DNA of 64,000 nucleotides from Azorinus chamasolen (lineage: Eukaryota; Mollusca; Bivalvia; Cardiida; Solecurtidae), in contig OY755247.1 of assembly GCA_963576725.1 (NCBI GenBank), positions 17,982,526-18,046,525 of the forward strand. Reading direction: 5' to 3'. Shown here piece after piece: positions 22,173 through 32,910 of this stretch. The position numbers and the translations under genes were made by a program. Each line of letters starts with the position of its first letter. Position 1 is the stretch's first letter. A model generated the notes under the pieces. The model was given only the letters and a program-made list of their open reading frames with translations, made no database searches and was not told where the DNA came from.

Positions 22173-22288
22173 AGTTGGATGAAATTGTATTATGTGCAAA
22201 AACGAAAGAGAATACATTGATCATAATTTAAACTTTATTGCCACCATAGACAAATCCGCAAACATGTGTTCCAGATGAGAAACAACTA

Positions 22289-22493
22289 CAATAAACCCTC
22301 TCTATAACGGTCACTAAATTGTGTTAATTAGTTGGTGTTTAGGCCAGGTGGCTGCTTAAAGCAAGGTGAAAGTAAAACAGAACGCTCCCTATGGGAGCAT
22401 TCTGTTTTACTTTCACCTTGCTTTAAGCAGCCATCTGCCTTTAACACAAACTACTTGATGTAATTTAGTGGCCGTTATAGAGAGGTTTTACTG
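22289..22493. mobile_element. Family D MITE, CTATAACGG-end variant
   Basis: CAATAAACCCTCTCTATAAC ... GTTATAGAGAGGTTTTACTG, flanked by TA. Perfect arms around CTCCCTATGGGAG, with AAAGCAAGGTGAAAGTAAAA mirrored on the other side. Confidence 0.9.
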
Positions 22494-22496
22494 TAT

Positions 22497-22842
22497 TTAG
22501 AAGGCGATGTCTCATCAGGATACGAACTGATGACCCTCTAGATAAATTTTAGTAAAACAAATTGAAGAAACCTCCTTTAGCAGACATTTTTATTACGTAA
22601 GGAAAGGGGTTTATATATCAGTAATAGACATAAGTGTAAAAATGTACAACAAAATGTAAAAATCAAAATGTTAAATCGTAAAGACAAAATGTAAAAATAA
22701 AATATAAGTAAAAACAAAATATTAAAATTACAATGTAAAATTATATCAATAAGTAACAGAATATGTACACAATATTTATTAATGTAGATCAATTTACAGC
22801 TCGCCGTTATAAGTGATACTGTTAACCTTTCTATTCCACTCG
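22497..22842. other. AT-rich stretch with AAAATGTAAAA repeats
   Basis: AAATGTAAAA-like units recur between about 22630 and 22745. No gene. Confidence 0.5.
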
Positions 22843-22978
22843 TTAACCCATTTGTTCAATTTTGTTTTGTTTTATATTGAAATTCCTATCAGCAAACAGT
22901 GTATTATGCGGCGTCTGATCAGAGTCTACACTGTTTGCCTATGTTCCATATATAGTATCGTGGGCACAAATGGGTTAA
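22843..22978 (+). mobile_element. TTAA MITE related to B/H, ACAAATGGG ends
   Basis: TTAACCCATTTGTTC ... GCACAAATGGGTTAA with AGCAAACAGTG, GCGGCGTCTGATCAG and ACACTGTTTGCC. It is a short variant with only one GACGCC arm. Confidence 0.75.
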
Positions 22979-23079
22979 TTAATGTCTCTAAAATGAAACG
23001 TCAGACTAGTTGTGAGAAATAAAAGTTCAAAATTCAAAAGAAGTACCTCTATCTGGTCTAATTTAAAGTAACAGACAAA

Positions 23080-23260
23080 CATGCGTTTACTAAAATCGTC
23101 ATTTTCCCACCAAACCCTATGATGTGACCACTCTTTAGAATCGTCTCAAAGAGACGATTCTAAAGAGTGGTCACAACATAGGGTTTGGTGGAGAATTAAA
23201 GAAGTTATACTTGAAACTGTTTTATTTTACGCATCTTATCTGGACCTCTGCTAATATTTG
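23080..23260. mobile_element. Family E palindromic MITE, well preserved
   Basis: The palindrome CCACCAAACCCTATGATGTG ... CACAACATAGGGTTTGGTGG has apex GTCTCAAAGAGAC and flanks TAAAATCGTCATTT and GAAGTTATACTTGAAAC. Confidence 0.85.
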
Positions 23261-23472
23261 AATTGCGAACGTTATAATCCATTGTTACTATGGTTTATAT
23301 GATTTTGTCTATCTTTATTAAGATCACGAAAGAAGCGCGACGGAAAATAGTTTATCAATATGTCAAAAGTATATTTTCTAACATTCCCATTCCAAAAGAT
23401 ATTGCCGTCCTTGGTTTGCCTTTCGGAATTTGTTTCCATGTTCTTAAGATGTTAGAAACTAGCATCTCTTAA

Positions 23473-23640
23473 ATAACAATCCCAGCTTTATGCTATATAT
23501 CAACATTGCGCCTTTCTGTCCGATGATTCATCGTGTTTGTATTATTATTTATAAAGTTGTAGGGAAAAGCTCACATATGGATGCATCAAGAAGCCAAGGA
23601 TGACGCAGCACTCCGGGTCAAAGACGACCAAATAAATACC
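23473..23640 (-). repeat. Dispersed repeat K, copy 2
   Basis: AATCCCAGCTT, ATCAACATTGCGCCT, TCTGTCCGATGATTCATCG and ACTCCGGGTCAAAGACGACC align with the copy at 17908-18118. Confidence 0.6.
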
Positions 23641-23804
23641 GTTAAGAAATGTTTAAAAGCGAGGGGCTTAGCTACCGATACACACTTACACACGTGCGTA
23701 ACAGCAATCTGAAAAGTGACAACGTTATTATGGCCAAAATGGAACAAACATGGAAGGCTAAGTGGGGTAGACTTTGATAAACGTTCTTTCTTGTCATTTA
23801 AGCT

Positions 23805-23955
23805 TTAACCCATTCCCTCATACTGACACCTTTTGACGCATCTGTCAAAGTCATCTTTCGAAACCATCGTGATAAATAGAGCATTTGCTCATATAGGAGC
23901 ATTTGCTCCTGTTTATCACGATGGTTTCAACTACCCAATTCTAAATTGTCCCTGG
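23805..23955 (+). mobile_element. Family A MITE, right end lost
   Basis: TTAACCCATTCCCTCATACT, AAAGTCATCTTTCGAAACC, apex CATATAGGAGCATTTGCTCC with duplicated arm, then CACGATGGTTTC and an incomplete right side. Confidence 0.8.
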
Positions 23956-24009
23956 GGATATTCCCCGGACCCCTATAGCCACGATGCGTACATTACATCT
24001 GGATTCAGC

Positions 24010-24060
24010 TACGCTCCTGGTGAGCAGCGCTCCGGGTCAAAGACGACCAAATAAATGTCA
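24010..24060 (-). repeat. Dispersed repeat K, end fragment
   Basis: GCGCTCCGGGTCAAAGACGA and CCAAATAAAT repeat the end of copy 2 (23610-23640). Confidence 0.55.
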
Positions 24061-24169
24061 TCTAGAAGTGTTAAAAAGCAGTACGCGATACAAAGCATGT
24101 GTAGCTTATCATAATGATACTTCAAAGAATATCAATATCAGAGTCAAGTGACCGTTATACCTGATTTCT

Positions 24170-24264
24170 CCATAGGAGCAAATGCTCAATTTATCACAAT
24201 GGTTTCAACAGGTGACTTTTGCAGAGGCGTCAAAATGCGTCAATATCAGGGAAAAGGTTAAAGG
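24170..24264 (-). mobile_element. Family A MITE, right half
   Basis: CATAGGAGCAAATGCTC, TTTATCACAATGGTTTC, GTGACTTTTGCAGAGG and AGGGAAAAGGTTAA. The left half is absent. Confidence 0.7.
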
Positions 24265-24497
24265 CATCTCAAAGCTCCTTCATCAGTGAGCCCCCCTCCC
24301 CCACCCCAATACACAGTGTCCAGCTGTGCTGATTGTTGATTCCCTGGAGTGCCCCTGCAGTGTCCAGTCAGGGTCAGTGGCCATAAGAGATAAAGTTATG
24401 CAATTATACCTTGATCCTCTGTGATAGTAGCCCGCTTTATCAGTTTGTGTATTAGATTCCAGATACTCAACACCCAAAATACACAGCATGGGGTTTA

Positions 24498-25275
24498 CCA
24501 GCTACGGATTCCAAATTTGGTGTGTGAGATCATCTTGAGATGGTGGAGTGTCGCATACCATTTTCAGGTCACTATGACCTTGACCTTGACCTTTGACCTC
24601 GATTTTACAAAAAGCTTATCCGGAGCATATCTCCTTACCAGCTACGGATTCCAAAGTTGGTGTGTGAGTTTATCTTGGGATGGAGGAGTGTCGGGTACCA
24701 TTTTCAGGTCACTGTGACATTGACCTCGACCTTGATTTTACAAAAAGGTTGTCCAGAGAATATCTCCTTTACCTTACCAGCTACGGATTCCAAATTTGGT
24801 GTGTGAGTTCATCTTGGGATGGCGGAGTGTCGCGTGCCATTTTCAGGTCACTGTGACCTTGACCTTTTGACCTCGATTTTACAAAAAGCTTGCCCGGAGC
24901 ATATCTCCTATACCTTACCAGCTACGGATCCCAAATTTGGTGTATGAGTTCATCTTGGGATGGCAGAGAGTCGCGTACCATTTTCAGATCACTGACCTTT
25001 GACCTCAATTTTACAGTCCGGACTATATCTCCTATACCTTACCAGCTACAAAAAGCTTGTCCAGAGCATATCTCCTATACCTTACCAGCTACGAATTCCA
25101 AATTTAGTGTGTGAGTTCATCTTGGGATGGCGGAGTGTCGCGTACCATTTTCAGGTCAATGTGCTCAGATCACTGACCTTTGACCTCAATTTTACAGTCC
25201 GGACTATATCTCCTATACCTTACCAGCTACAAAAATCTTGTCCGGAGCATATCTCCCATACCTTATCAGTTACGG
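24498..25275. repeat. Tandem repeat, about 140-bp units, six partial or complete copies
   Basis: CCAGCTACGGATTCC-like starts at 24498, 24638, 24777, 24918, 25085 and, variant, near 25042 and 25223. Units contain GTGTGAGTTCATCTTGGGAT, TACCATTTTCAGGTC, TGACCTTGACC and AGCATATCTCC. The last units are shorter or rearranged. Open frames crossing the array are repeat artefacts. Confidence 0.88.
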
Positions 25276-25319
25276 ATTCCAAATTTGTAATTTGTAATTT
25301 GTCTGTAATTATTGGACAG

Positions 25320-25383
25320 GTATGCTTAGGCAAACAGTGTAGACCCAAATCAAACTACAGGATCTACACTGTTTGCTACTACA
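25320..25383. mobile_element. B/H-type hairpin fragment
   Basis: GGCAAACAGTGTAGACCC paired with GGATCTACACTGTTTGC around a short decayed apex. Confidence 0.6.
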
Positions 25384-25497
25384 TTAGCATGAATCAGCCA
25401 TTATAAAGAGCTCTAAATACTATTCGTACATGGGTAGGCCATGCTGTTCAAATACTTGCAGTTTCAGAACTTTCAGATGAATTACAGCATTATAACA

Positions 25498-25560
25498 ATA
25501 TAGACCCATATAAGACAGCTCCTGTAGGAGCTACTGGGTCTTTATTGCTTGCTTACAACA
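25498..25560. mobile_element. Hairpin fragment with AGCTCCTGTAGGAGCT apex
   Basis: AGACCCATATAAGACAGC, the palindromic apex and GGGTCTTTATTGC, without termini. Confidence 0.55.
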
Positions 25561-25694
25561 CTACCTAAATCAGATGCTAAACATGCTTATGCAAAGAATG
25601 TAGATCCATATTAGGTAACTTCTGTTGCAGCTGTCTAAGAGCCAGTGTTACATGAAACTTTGGTCATGCGTTTAGAATTGACCGAGGGTATGTT

Positions 25695-27330
25695 TTTAGC
25701 TCACCAGAGCACAAAGTGCTCAGGGTGAGCTTTTGTGATCGCCAGATGTCTGTCGTCCGTCGGCGTGCGTCGTGCGTCGTCCGTCGTCCGTCGTCGGGCG
25801 TCAACAATTTGAACCTTTAAAAATCTTCTCCTCTGAATCTACAGGGTTCTCAGCTTTCATCTTTGGTACATAGCATCACCTATAGGTCCTCTACAAAGTT
25901 ATATAAATTATACCCCTGGGGTCAAAATTGGCCCTGCCCCAGGGGTTTTCAGTTTTCAATAGAAACATATAGTGAAAACTTTGAACATCATCTCCTCTAA
26001 AACTAGAAGGTCCTCAGCTTTCATATTTGGCACATAGCTTCAACTTCAGGGCTTCTACAAAAGTTATATAAATTATGCCCCTAGGATAAAAATTGGTCCC
26101 ACCCCAGGGATTAACAGTTTTTTGTAGCTGACTACATAAACAGCCCATGGGATCACTAGTTATGCATAGGAAAAACTTTAAAAATATTCTTGTCAGATAC
26201 TACATGTCCCAGAGCTTAGATATTTGGTGTATAGATTTACTTAGCATAACTTTATGAGTTTTATAAGTATCATAGTTCTGGGGTTAAAATTGGCCCTGCC
26301 CTGTGTGTATATACTTCTTTACACCAGAAATTACATTCTAAAGGTTTCTCCTTAATATCACTCTTAGCTGAGACCAGTCAGAGGGAGTTCTTATATAATC
26401 ACCCTTAGCCTGATCAGTAGAGTAGAAATTGTGTTTAGACAAATAACACACACTCATTTAAGATTGAGAAAACTGTGGATAATTCTCAAAATGCAGAATA
26501 CTCTTAAAGCTTTTTTCCATACCTATGCCCTGCATTAAGCTACCAGCTATCAATATAGAGCATATCTGTTGTGAATTTCAGATTAACTCTTTGCATGCTG
26601 GGTAATTTTGTGATCTGCTAAATTGTTGTCTGCAGCATATTCACAAGTTATCCTAAATACACACTTTCTTTCTGAGTTTTTCAGAAGTTCAGTCTCATTG
26701 ACAAACAGTTCGGATATCAGATCAGGCACCACATTATGTTGGCCCTGATCTGGATCCAAACTGTTTGCATAGGTCATTAGTGGTGGGAGAATCCCACTAC
26801 ACACTTTCTTTCTAAGTTTTTCAGAAGTTCAGTCTCATTGACATTCAGTTTGGATATCAGATCAGGCACCACATTATGTTGGCCCTGATCTGGATCCAAA
26901 CTGTTTGCATAGGTCATTAGTGGTGGGAGAATCCCACTACACACTTTCTTTCTAAGTTTTTCAGAAGTTCAGTCTCATTTACAAACAATTTGGATATCAG
27001 ATCAGGCCCCACATTATGTGGGGCCTGATCTGGATCCAAACTGTTTGCATAGGTCATTAGTGGTGGGAGAATCCGCCTCTAGCATCCAAAGAATACAAGT
27101 TCCAGTGGCCTAATGCTCTATCCATTCTTTCACTACATTCTTTTAGCATCATGTTCAGGTCCTCTACAAAAGTTATATAAATTGTGTCCCTGGGGTCAAA
27201 ATTGGCACCGCCCCTGGGGTGTTAAGTTTTCAATAGAAACATATAGTGAAAACTTTGAAAATCTTCTCCTCTGATTGTCTGGTGAGCGATGTCAGGGCCA
27301 TTCTGGCCCTCTTGTTAACGTTAAGGATCA
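25695..27330. repeat. Complex repeat L with GCTCACC end hairpin, interrupted
   Basis: It begins TTAGCTCACCAGAGCACAAA followed by GTGCTCAGGGTGAGC, then a CGTC-rich run (25750-25800) and long segments. AGAAACATATAGTGAAAACT occurs in both halves (about 25960 and 27235), as does TCCTCTACAAAAGTTATA-type sequence. It ends near GGTGAGCGATGTCAGGGCC. A family H MITE array interrupts it. No protein-coding capacity seen. Confidence 0.65.
26583..27087. mobile_element. Family H MITE with hairpin unit tandemly tripled
   Basis: The left end is TTAACTCTTTGCATGCTGG. The unit from ACACACTTTCTTTCT to GGTGGGAGAATCC is present three times at 26659, 26799 and 26939, an exact 140-bp spacing. Each carries a stem ATCAGATCAGGC.CC / GG.CCTGATCTGGATCC. 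The third has the best-paired apex (CCCCACATTATGTGGGG). Confidence 0.88.
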
Positions 27331-27590
27331 ACATAGGGTCTTTTTAAACGTTAAGAATCAACTTAACAGTAACAATCAACACAGCATATTTTTTAACATT
27401 GAATTTTTTTAAAACGTTAAGAATTTACCCAGGATCTGTTTTTAACGTTGACAATCAACCCAGGGTCCTTTTTAACGTTGAGAATGACCTAGGGTCCTTT
27501 TCAACTAAGTTTCGACCCCTGGCTCTGTTCTTAGCTATCATAATCGTCAAAGGTTCTGTTTTTAATGTTAAGAACTGACTCCTGTGTCAT
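27317..27590. repeat. Degenerate tandem repeat, TTTTTAACGTTGA units
   Basis: Repeats of AACGTTAAGAATCAAC.CAGGGTC with a spacing near 35-50 bp, more diverged to the right. Confidence 0.75.
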
Positions 27591-27969
27591 GTTACACCTG
27601 CATTACATTGTATTGTTTTTTCCCCCGCCAAAATGCATTTCGATGTCAAACACTTTAGGGGTATTTGTCACCCTTGACGACTCTCTTGTTAAATCATGTC
27701 GTTGCTTTGAGCGGGGCGAAAGCAAATGCAGAAAACTCCTTCTTCATCTGCATGCACATAATGCATCGCCAAATAAGTGTTTCTTTCAGTAATTATACAA
27801 TTTGTATCATTGTACACCGGGTAACATTTCTTCCCGCAAAATGTTGCGCCGATGCGGTTAAAAAATAACGGTCATTCAAAACCGGTATGCTTTCTTTTCT
27901 TTTGCCTCTCAATATACTTTGTCAATGCACGCATTACCATACCTTGTCTATGCATATAAATTACCCCTT

Positions 27970-28160
27970 GTGAGTCACAGATCTGTAACAAGGTCCTTGA
28001 ATACGGTCTCTTGAGAAAGTTAATGTCATGGAAATTGGAGTTACGAGATGATTATGTAAATAACACGAAAGTGTACTGTCTGCTCTCTGCAATATGTTAC
28101 GTAGACATTTTATCGTGACGTATTATTTTAGTTTTATGAATGGATAGCAGATAATGTTTC
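27970..28160. repeat. Dispersed repeat Q, copy 2
   Basis: GAGTCACAGATCTGTAAC, GTCATGGAAATTGGAGTTAC and GTTACGTAGACATTTTATC align with 20880-21062. Confidence 0.7.
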
Positions 28161-28196
28161 AATCGGTTGTAAGGTTGCAATGGATCGTAATAACCT

Positions 28197-28645
28197 TTTA
28201 CTCCATACATACGCATTTCTACACCTTTGCAAACGGAGTAGGTCCAGATTAGACGACTCCTATATGAGCCGTCTGATCAGGGGCTGCTCTGTTTTCTTAT
28301 GATATAGTATAGATATGATTCTACAGTTTCTGCCAGGGCCAAGACATTCTGTGTGCATTTGCTATTATAACAATGAATCCATTTCCTCATATTTACGACT
28401 TTTGACGACTCTGTAAAAGTCACTTTGTGAAACCATTGTGATAAATAGAGCATTTGCTCCTATCTCTATTTATCACAATGGTTTCAAACTACAAAATTCT
28501 AAAACTTTCCTTTTCTCTAATCAATGCTCCTTTTCGGTAGATTTATTCAAAGAGCATGGGTCTAAAATTAGCATGTGAGGTAATGGGTTAAGCTAATTGA
28601 TATTCATCATTTCACTATTTCTTACATAAATATTCATGGAGTAAT
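28197..28645 (+). mobile_element. Family B MITE interrupted by a family A MITE
   Basis: Left CTTTTACTCCATACATACGC, AACGGAGTAGGTCCAG, apex GACTCCTATATGAGCC, GATATGATTCTACAGTTTC. The sequence breaks off at 28374 and resumes at 28591 with TGATATTCATCATTTCAC and ATATTCATGGAGTAATATG. Confidence 0.8.
28374..28590 (+). mobile_element. Family A MITE nested in family B
   Basis: Left end decayed (GAATCCATTTCCTCATATT); right TGTGAGGTAATGGGTTAA. Apex damaged to TTTGCTCCTATCTC. Confidence 0.85.
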
Positions 28646-28834
28646 ATGTGTGTGAGTATATAAGGTCTGCTCACATTTGGATCAGGTGCATTTTTGACTA
28701 CTTCCAATTCGATCAAAATTTGAGAAATTACTGTTGAGTGTCAAACAGCTTGGGGTCCTGACAAGACGCCAATGATTCATGTGGGCCGAAATGTGAAAGA
28801 TGTGAGCCAGGGTGCCGATAGCAGGGTAAGGGAT

Positions 28835-29084
28835 TTAACCCTTCTCTTGCTTAATTTTAAAATACATTTCTCCTTCTTTACCCATGCCCTGTTGTATAAT
28901 TACATATATCTTCACTGTGTACAAGTATTTCGCTGTGAAATCACTGCTGTGGAGTGCACTGGTTGCACAATCAACTTGTAAATAGTGCAGACCCTGATGA
29001 GACAGCTCCTGCATGAGCTGTCTCATCTGGGTCTTCACTTTTTACAGGCAGGTATATTGACGTGAATAGCAAGCGAAGGGTTAA
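28835..29084 (-). mobile_element. Family G MITE, full length
   Basis: TTAACCCTTCTCTTGC ... ATAGCAAGCGAAGGGTTAA, 250 bp. Hairpin GAGACAGCTCCTGCATGAGC with TGTCTCATC, flanked by GTAAATAGTGCAGACCC and GGGTCTTCAC. The long arm contains GTTGTATAATTACATATATC. Confidence 0.92.
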
Positions 29085-29195
29085 GTTTATCGTGAAAGAC
29101 GTATTATTTAGGGTAAATAAATGAGAAATATTCTCAGACGACTAGCATCTCTGATGTTAGTTGACAAATTATTCCTAGGAATCTGGCTCTATTCA

Positions 29196-29545
29196 TAAAC
29201 TTCTGCTTTTTACTCTATTTACAGTGCTACTTTTGCTTTCGAAGGATCTCCTTCTTTCAGAATTTATGTACTTCACAACAGCAAGTGTTAAGTGTTCGTG
29301 TGGCACCCGTATGTTAGTTCAAGTGTTGTTGTATTTTCTGGTATTTTGGGGTAATTAGTTTAAATGCTTTTAGCTTTGAAAATGAATACCGCTTTGAAAG
29401 CCAGTGCTATGTGTCGAGAGTAGTGTGTCACTTTTAATAAATGCTCATGAACAGATTCAATAAACCCGAGTCTGCAATTTTCTGTTTTCACATTGCTACT
29501 TTTGCTTTCGAAGGATCTCCCGTTTTCAGAATGCATTTATTTTGT
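29196..29545 (+). repeat. LTR-like repeat with internal direct repeat
   Basis: GCTACTTTTGCTTTCGAAGG occurs near 29223 and again near 29495, about 270 bp apart. Before the second copy is GATTCAATAAACCCGAGTCT, containing an AATAAA-type poly(A) signal. The same arrangement recurs at 44100-44282. It could be a solo LTR or the end of a non-coding retroelement. Confidence 0.5.
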
Positions 29546-29649
29546 TACGGTATAATTCTATAACGAAATAAAATGATTATTTTGCAATTATGCTCTTAAA
29601 CTATATTTCGTCTAAGATATCTTTACTTCGAAATTCATTTTGTCAATAT

Positions 29650-30082
29650 TTATTTAACTATTTGCTTCATGTGTACGCCTGTAAACGTCTTTTCAAACAG
29701 AGTAGACACATATTAACTGTCTGATTCTACAGATTCGTCCAATGCCAAGACGTCCTGTATTCATTTGCAATTATGAAAATCAGTTAATTATTGTTGATTA
29801 TGTCATTATTTCTTAACCCATTCATCCAGGCTATTTTTAGACGCAACCTCTTTGAACCAATCTACCGAAAAGTAGCATTTACTAGAGAAAAGGAAAAGTT
29901 TAGAATTGTGTAGTTTTGAAACCCTTGTGGTAAAAAAACTGATGAATAAAACATTTGTTCCTATAGGAGCAAATGCTCTGTTTATCACAATGGTTTCATA
30001 AAATGACTTTTACAGAGGCATCGAAAGGCGTATTTATGGAGGAAGGGTTAATAAATATTCACGGAGTAAAAGGATTAATAAA
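29650..30082 (+). mobile_element. Family B MITE interrupted at TTAA by a family A MITE
   Basis: TTTGCTTCATGTGTACGCC, CAAACAGAGTAGACACAT, a shortened hairpin, GATTCTACAGATTCG, then TGTCATTATTTC. After the insertion it resumes TAAATATTCACGGAGTAAAA and ends with TTAA. Removing the insert plus one TTAA restores the normal family B order. Confidence 0.85.
29813..30051 (-). mobile_element. Family A MITE nested in family B with TTAA duplication
   Basis: TTAACCCATTCATCCAGGC ... TATGGAGGAAGGGTTAA. Apex GTTCCTATAGGAGCAAATGC. TTAA at both edges. Confidence 0.92.
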
Positions 30083-30429
30083 GTGAAATATTAAAGTCAT
30101 TTTTCATAACCACAAACTCTATATTATTCAAGATTGATTAAACAATGACGTGTTGTTTTAATGTCGGTTTGCTACCATTCCTACATACTGTCTTTGGTTC
30201 AAGAGAAAACTAAATCACCTGCGTGAAGTACGTACATTACTGGGACCAACAGATCATAGATGTTAGATCATGCTTTTAGTTACAGAAACACCCCGTTACT
30301 TAACATAGAATTACCATAAATATCATTTGTAAGCCGCTATTACATGCACTTATATAGACATTGCAGACAACCTATATCCCAGTTCCCTTCGTAAATGGGG
30401 CTAAACTGCAATAAACAGGCCATATTATA

Positions 30430-30633
30430 CAGTAGAGCCCCTCTAATGCGACCACTTAATGAATAAACATGGATGTCTTTATAAGCAGGTGGTTGCTTAA
30501 TGCATGACAAAAGTAATGCAGAATGCTCCCCAAGGAGCTTTCGGCATTACTTTTGTCCGGCATTAAGTTACCACCTGCATCTGGAACCCATAATTATACC
30601 TCTTTTAGGTGGTCGCATTAGCGGGGTTTTATT
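30430..30633. mobile_element. Family D MITE, CTAATGCGACC-end variant
   Basis: CAGTAGAGCCCCTCTAATGC ... GCATTAGCGGGGTTTTATTA with TA before it. Stem GCAGAATGCTCCCCAAGGAG, arms GCTTAATGCATGACAAAAG / CTTTTGTCCGGCATTAAG. Confidence 0.88.
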
Positions 30634-30725
30634 ATACATGTACATTTTATTTTCATCTAAGTATGGTTTCCTAACCCGTAATCTGTTGGATAAATAAAAC
30701 TGGCTCCTCCTTTTCTGAATATTAA

Positions 30726-30939
30726 TTAACCTTTAGCTTGCTGAGCAAATTATATTTACAGAACTTTTCATCTACTACAATTTCAAAATTCAAGCTATGA
30801 TCAATTTGTCTGCAGAAATGCAATCAGGGTGTCAAACAGTTTGGATCCTGATGAGACGCCGAGTTACTCGGCGTCTCATCTGGATCCAAACTGTTTGCAT
30901 ACGTATTCACTCATCCGCCCATAGCAGGCTAAAGGTTAA
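30726..30939. mobile_element. Family H MITE, single hairpin
   Basis: TTAACCTTTAGCTTGC ... GCAGGCTAAAGGTTAA, 214 bp. Hairpin GACGCCGAGTTACTCGGCG with arms AGTTTGGATCCTGATGA and TCATCTGGATCCAAACTG. Confidence 0.92.
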
Positions 30940-30983
30940 ACAATTAGTTGTATCAAAAGCCATCACTGTAGAAAATCATTTCT

Positions 30984-31060
30984 ATGACAAACAGTGCAGA
31001 CCCTGATTATAGGACTCCCTCAAGAGCCCTTTGACCTGAGTCTGAACTGTTTTCAAAGAT
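30984..31060. mobile_element. B/H-type hairpin fragment
   Basis: GACAAACAGTGCAGACCCTG paired loosely with CTGAGTCTGAACTGTTTTC around a decayed apex. Confidence 0.5.
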
Positions 31061-31064
31061 GTTT

Positions 31065-31636
31065 ATACCGGAATTTCGAACATTAAGATTAAATAGATAT
31101 TTTGACATTTAATTCAAATAATTGTAGCAGATTTATTTGCAGGACGCTGTTGCGAAACTCGTTTACTTTTAATTCCAAAGTTCTTATAAATATTCCGAAC
31201 TATGCAATAGCTATTATCCATCACAATTTTGGATTAAAGCGTATTTCAAACCTGATTAAAAATGTATACATCAGGCTTATTCATTCGTTGGTTTTAAGAA
31301 ACTGGATTAATATGCCATATCTGGACAAATGGAAGATCTTGTTAACATGCTATGTCATCATAAAATGCAACGAACAAATCAACATGCATTCCCGTAGATC
31401 ATTTCACCAATTTCTACGTCCTGTTGCACGCTATAATAAGGTAGTCATATTATTGAAACAGTTCTGCCAACAAACAATTTAAGTCTAAATATATATTTAT
31501 ATGAGTCTCAGCGGATATATCAAATAAATGAAACCATTTTAACAGCATATTGCATCTTAACTATGGCACGGTTTTTCGTGCACCAAATAATATTTTTTGT
31601 CAATGGCCTGCAACTAATTAACATGAACAAAACATT
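31065..31636. other. Unassigned sequence
   Basis: A 126-codon frame (31102-31482) has no recognisable family motif and no clear splice sites. I do not call it as a gene. Confidence 0.4.
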
Positions 31637-31864
31637 TTAACCCATTCACACTTAGGCTATTTTAGACCCAACCTCTTTGATTAAATCTACCAAAAAGGAG
31701 CATTAACTAGAGAGAAGGGAATTTTCAGAAGTGTGTAGTTTTTAAACTATTGTGATAAATAGAGCATTTGCTCCTGTGGAGCAAATGCTCTATTTATCAC
31801 AATGGTTTCACAAAGTGACTTTAAAAGAAGCGTCAAAAGGCGTCAATATGCGGGAATGGGTTAA
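31637..31864 (-). mobile_element. Family A MITE
   Basis: TTAACCCATTCACACTTAGG ... ATGCGGGAATGGGTTAA. Apex GCATTTGCTCCTGTGGAG paired with CAAATGC. Confidence 0.93.
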
Positions 31865-31867
31865 CAT

Positions 31868-32525
31868 AGCAAATTGATGCCAGTGTTTAACAAATAGAAA
31901 TGTTTGTCTCCAGTGGTCGCTTAAACGAGGTCATAATCTGTTTCTCAGCTTTATGAGACTGATTAACCATTTTGTCCAGACTGATGAATGTGCATTTTAT
32001 GACCATGGATGCAATAACTAGACACGGTGTTCTTTGTGACAGTATTGGAAACATCACAACCTACTAATAGTTTCGTAGCACCAATGGTATAAAAAGTACA
32101 CCCATTAGTTAGACTGATTGAAAATCGATATAAAAGAATTACATTTAAGCATAATTAATTTACTTGAATATATATTTTGTTTGCGGTATTCAGGTAGTGA
32201 AGCTTACCAGTACATATCATAGTTTCGGCATTTGTTTGAATGAAAACGTATGTGTGGTCAAATGGTCAGTAATGCCATGTTCAAAGCCATATTAAAGGCA
32301 GCGATGTGCTCTTCCTTGTATATTTGGTTACATTGTTATGTAGGAAAGTAAAAAATAAAACATTTGACTGTGACAACCAAGCAGTTGTTCATAGCTTATG
32401 TCGCTTATTCTTATTTTTACACTTAACTACTTGCATACATAGCAGTCCATGTTTGGCATATCACATGCCTTGTGATAGTTTATATAGTTCACAGATACAC
32501 AATTTATCAAAACTGGCCCCAAATC
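31868..32525. other. Unassigned sequence
   Basis: No recognised feature. Open frames to the right overlap a decayed family D element. Confidence 0.4.
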
Positions 32526-32537
32526 AGACGCCCAACA

Positions 32538-32679
32538 AAGTACAGTGTCGCCGTGAAAGTCATGCAGAGAACTCCAAGAGGAGCTTTCTGCGTGATTTTT
32601 ACTCTGCAAAGAGTCGCCACCTGTCTCCAAGACCGATATTTATACTAAATTTACCGTCCGGTTTATATGGGTTTCACTG
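32538..32679. mobile_element. Family D MITE, left end lost
   Basis: GTGAAAGTCATGCAGAGAAC, CTCCAAGAGGAG, CTTTCTGCGTGATTTTTAC, right end TTATATGGGTTTCACTG. Confidence 0.75.
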
Positions 32680-32778
32680 TATTTTGTATAAACCCGCATA
32701 TCTTTTTGCGATTTAGCCAATGTATACAGTACAATATCGCTGATCCGTACACACAAACAAGTATTAGTATCGTTGTTT

Positions 32779-32880
32779 AAAATAGGCGACATCTTAATGC
32801 ATGGTGGAAGTCCTAAAGAATGCTCTTTTTGTAGCTTTCTGTATAGCTTTCACCGTGTATTAGACAGTCACCTGCCTACA
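32779..32880. mobile_element. Family D hairpin fragment
   Basis: AGGCGACATCTTAATGCATG, mutated apex, GCTTTCACCGTGTATTAGAC and CACCTGCC, without ends. Confidence 0.65.
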
Positions 32881-32910
32881 CAGTTCCCAATTGATGCTTT
32901 TTACGAAATA

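Noticed and set aside
24421..25406. Overlapping open frames of 74-135 codons with repeated YQLR-like peptides
   Set aside because: They lie in the 140-bp tandem array; frames change between units and there is no splice or start context.
31102..31482. 126-codon open frame
   Set aside because: No family motif, AT-biased composition, no supported start or splice sites; expected by chance in a 64-kb window.
32306..32716. 136-codon open frame
   Set aside because: Its second half is a decayed family D hairpin, so it cannot be a conserved coding exon as read.
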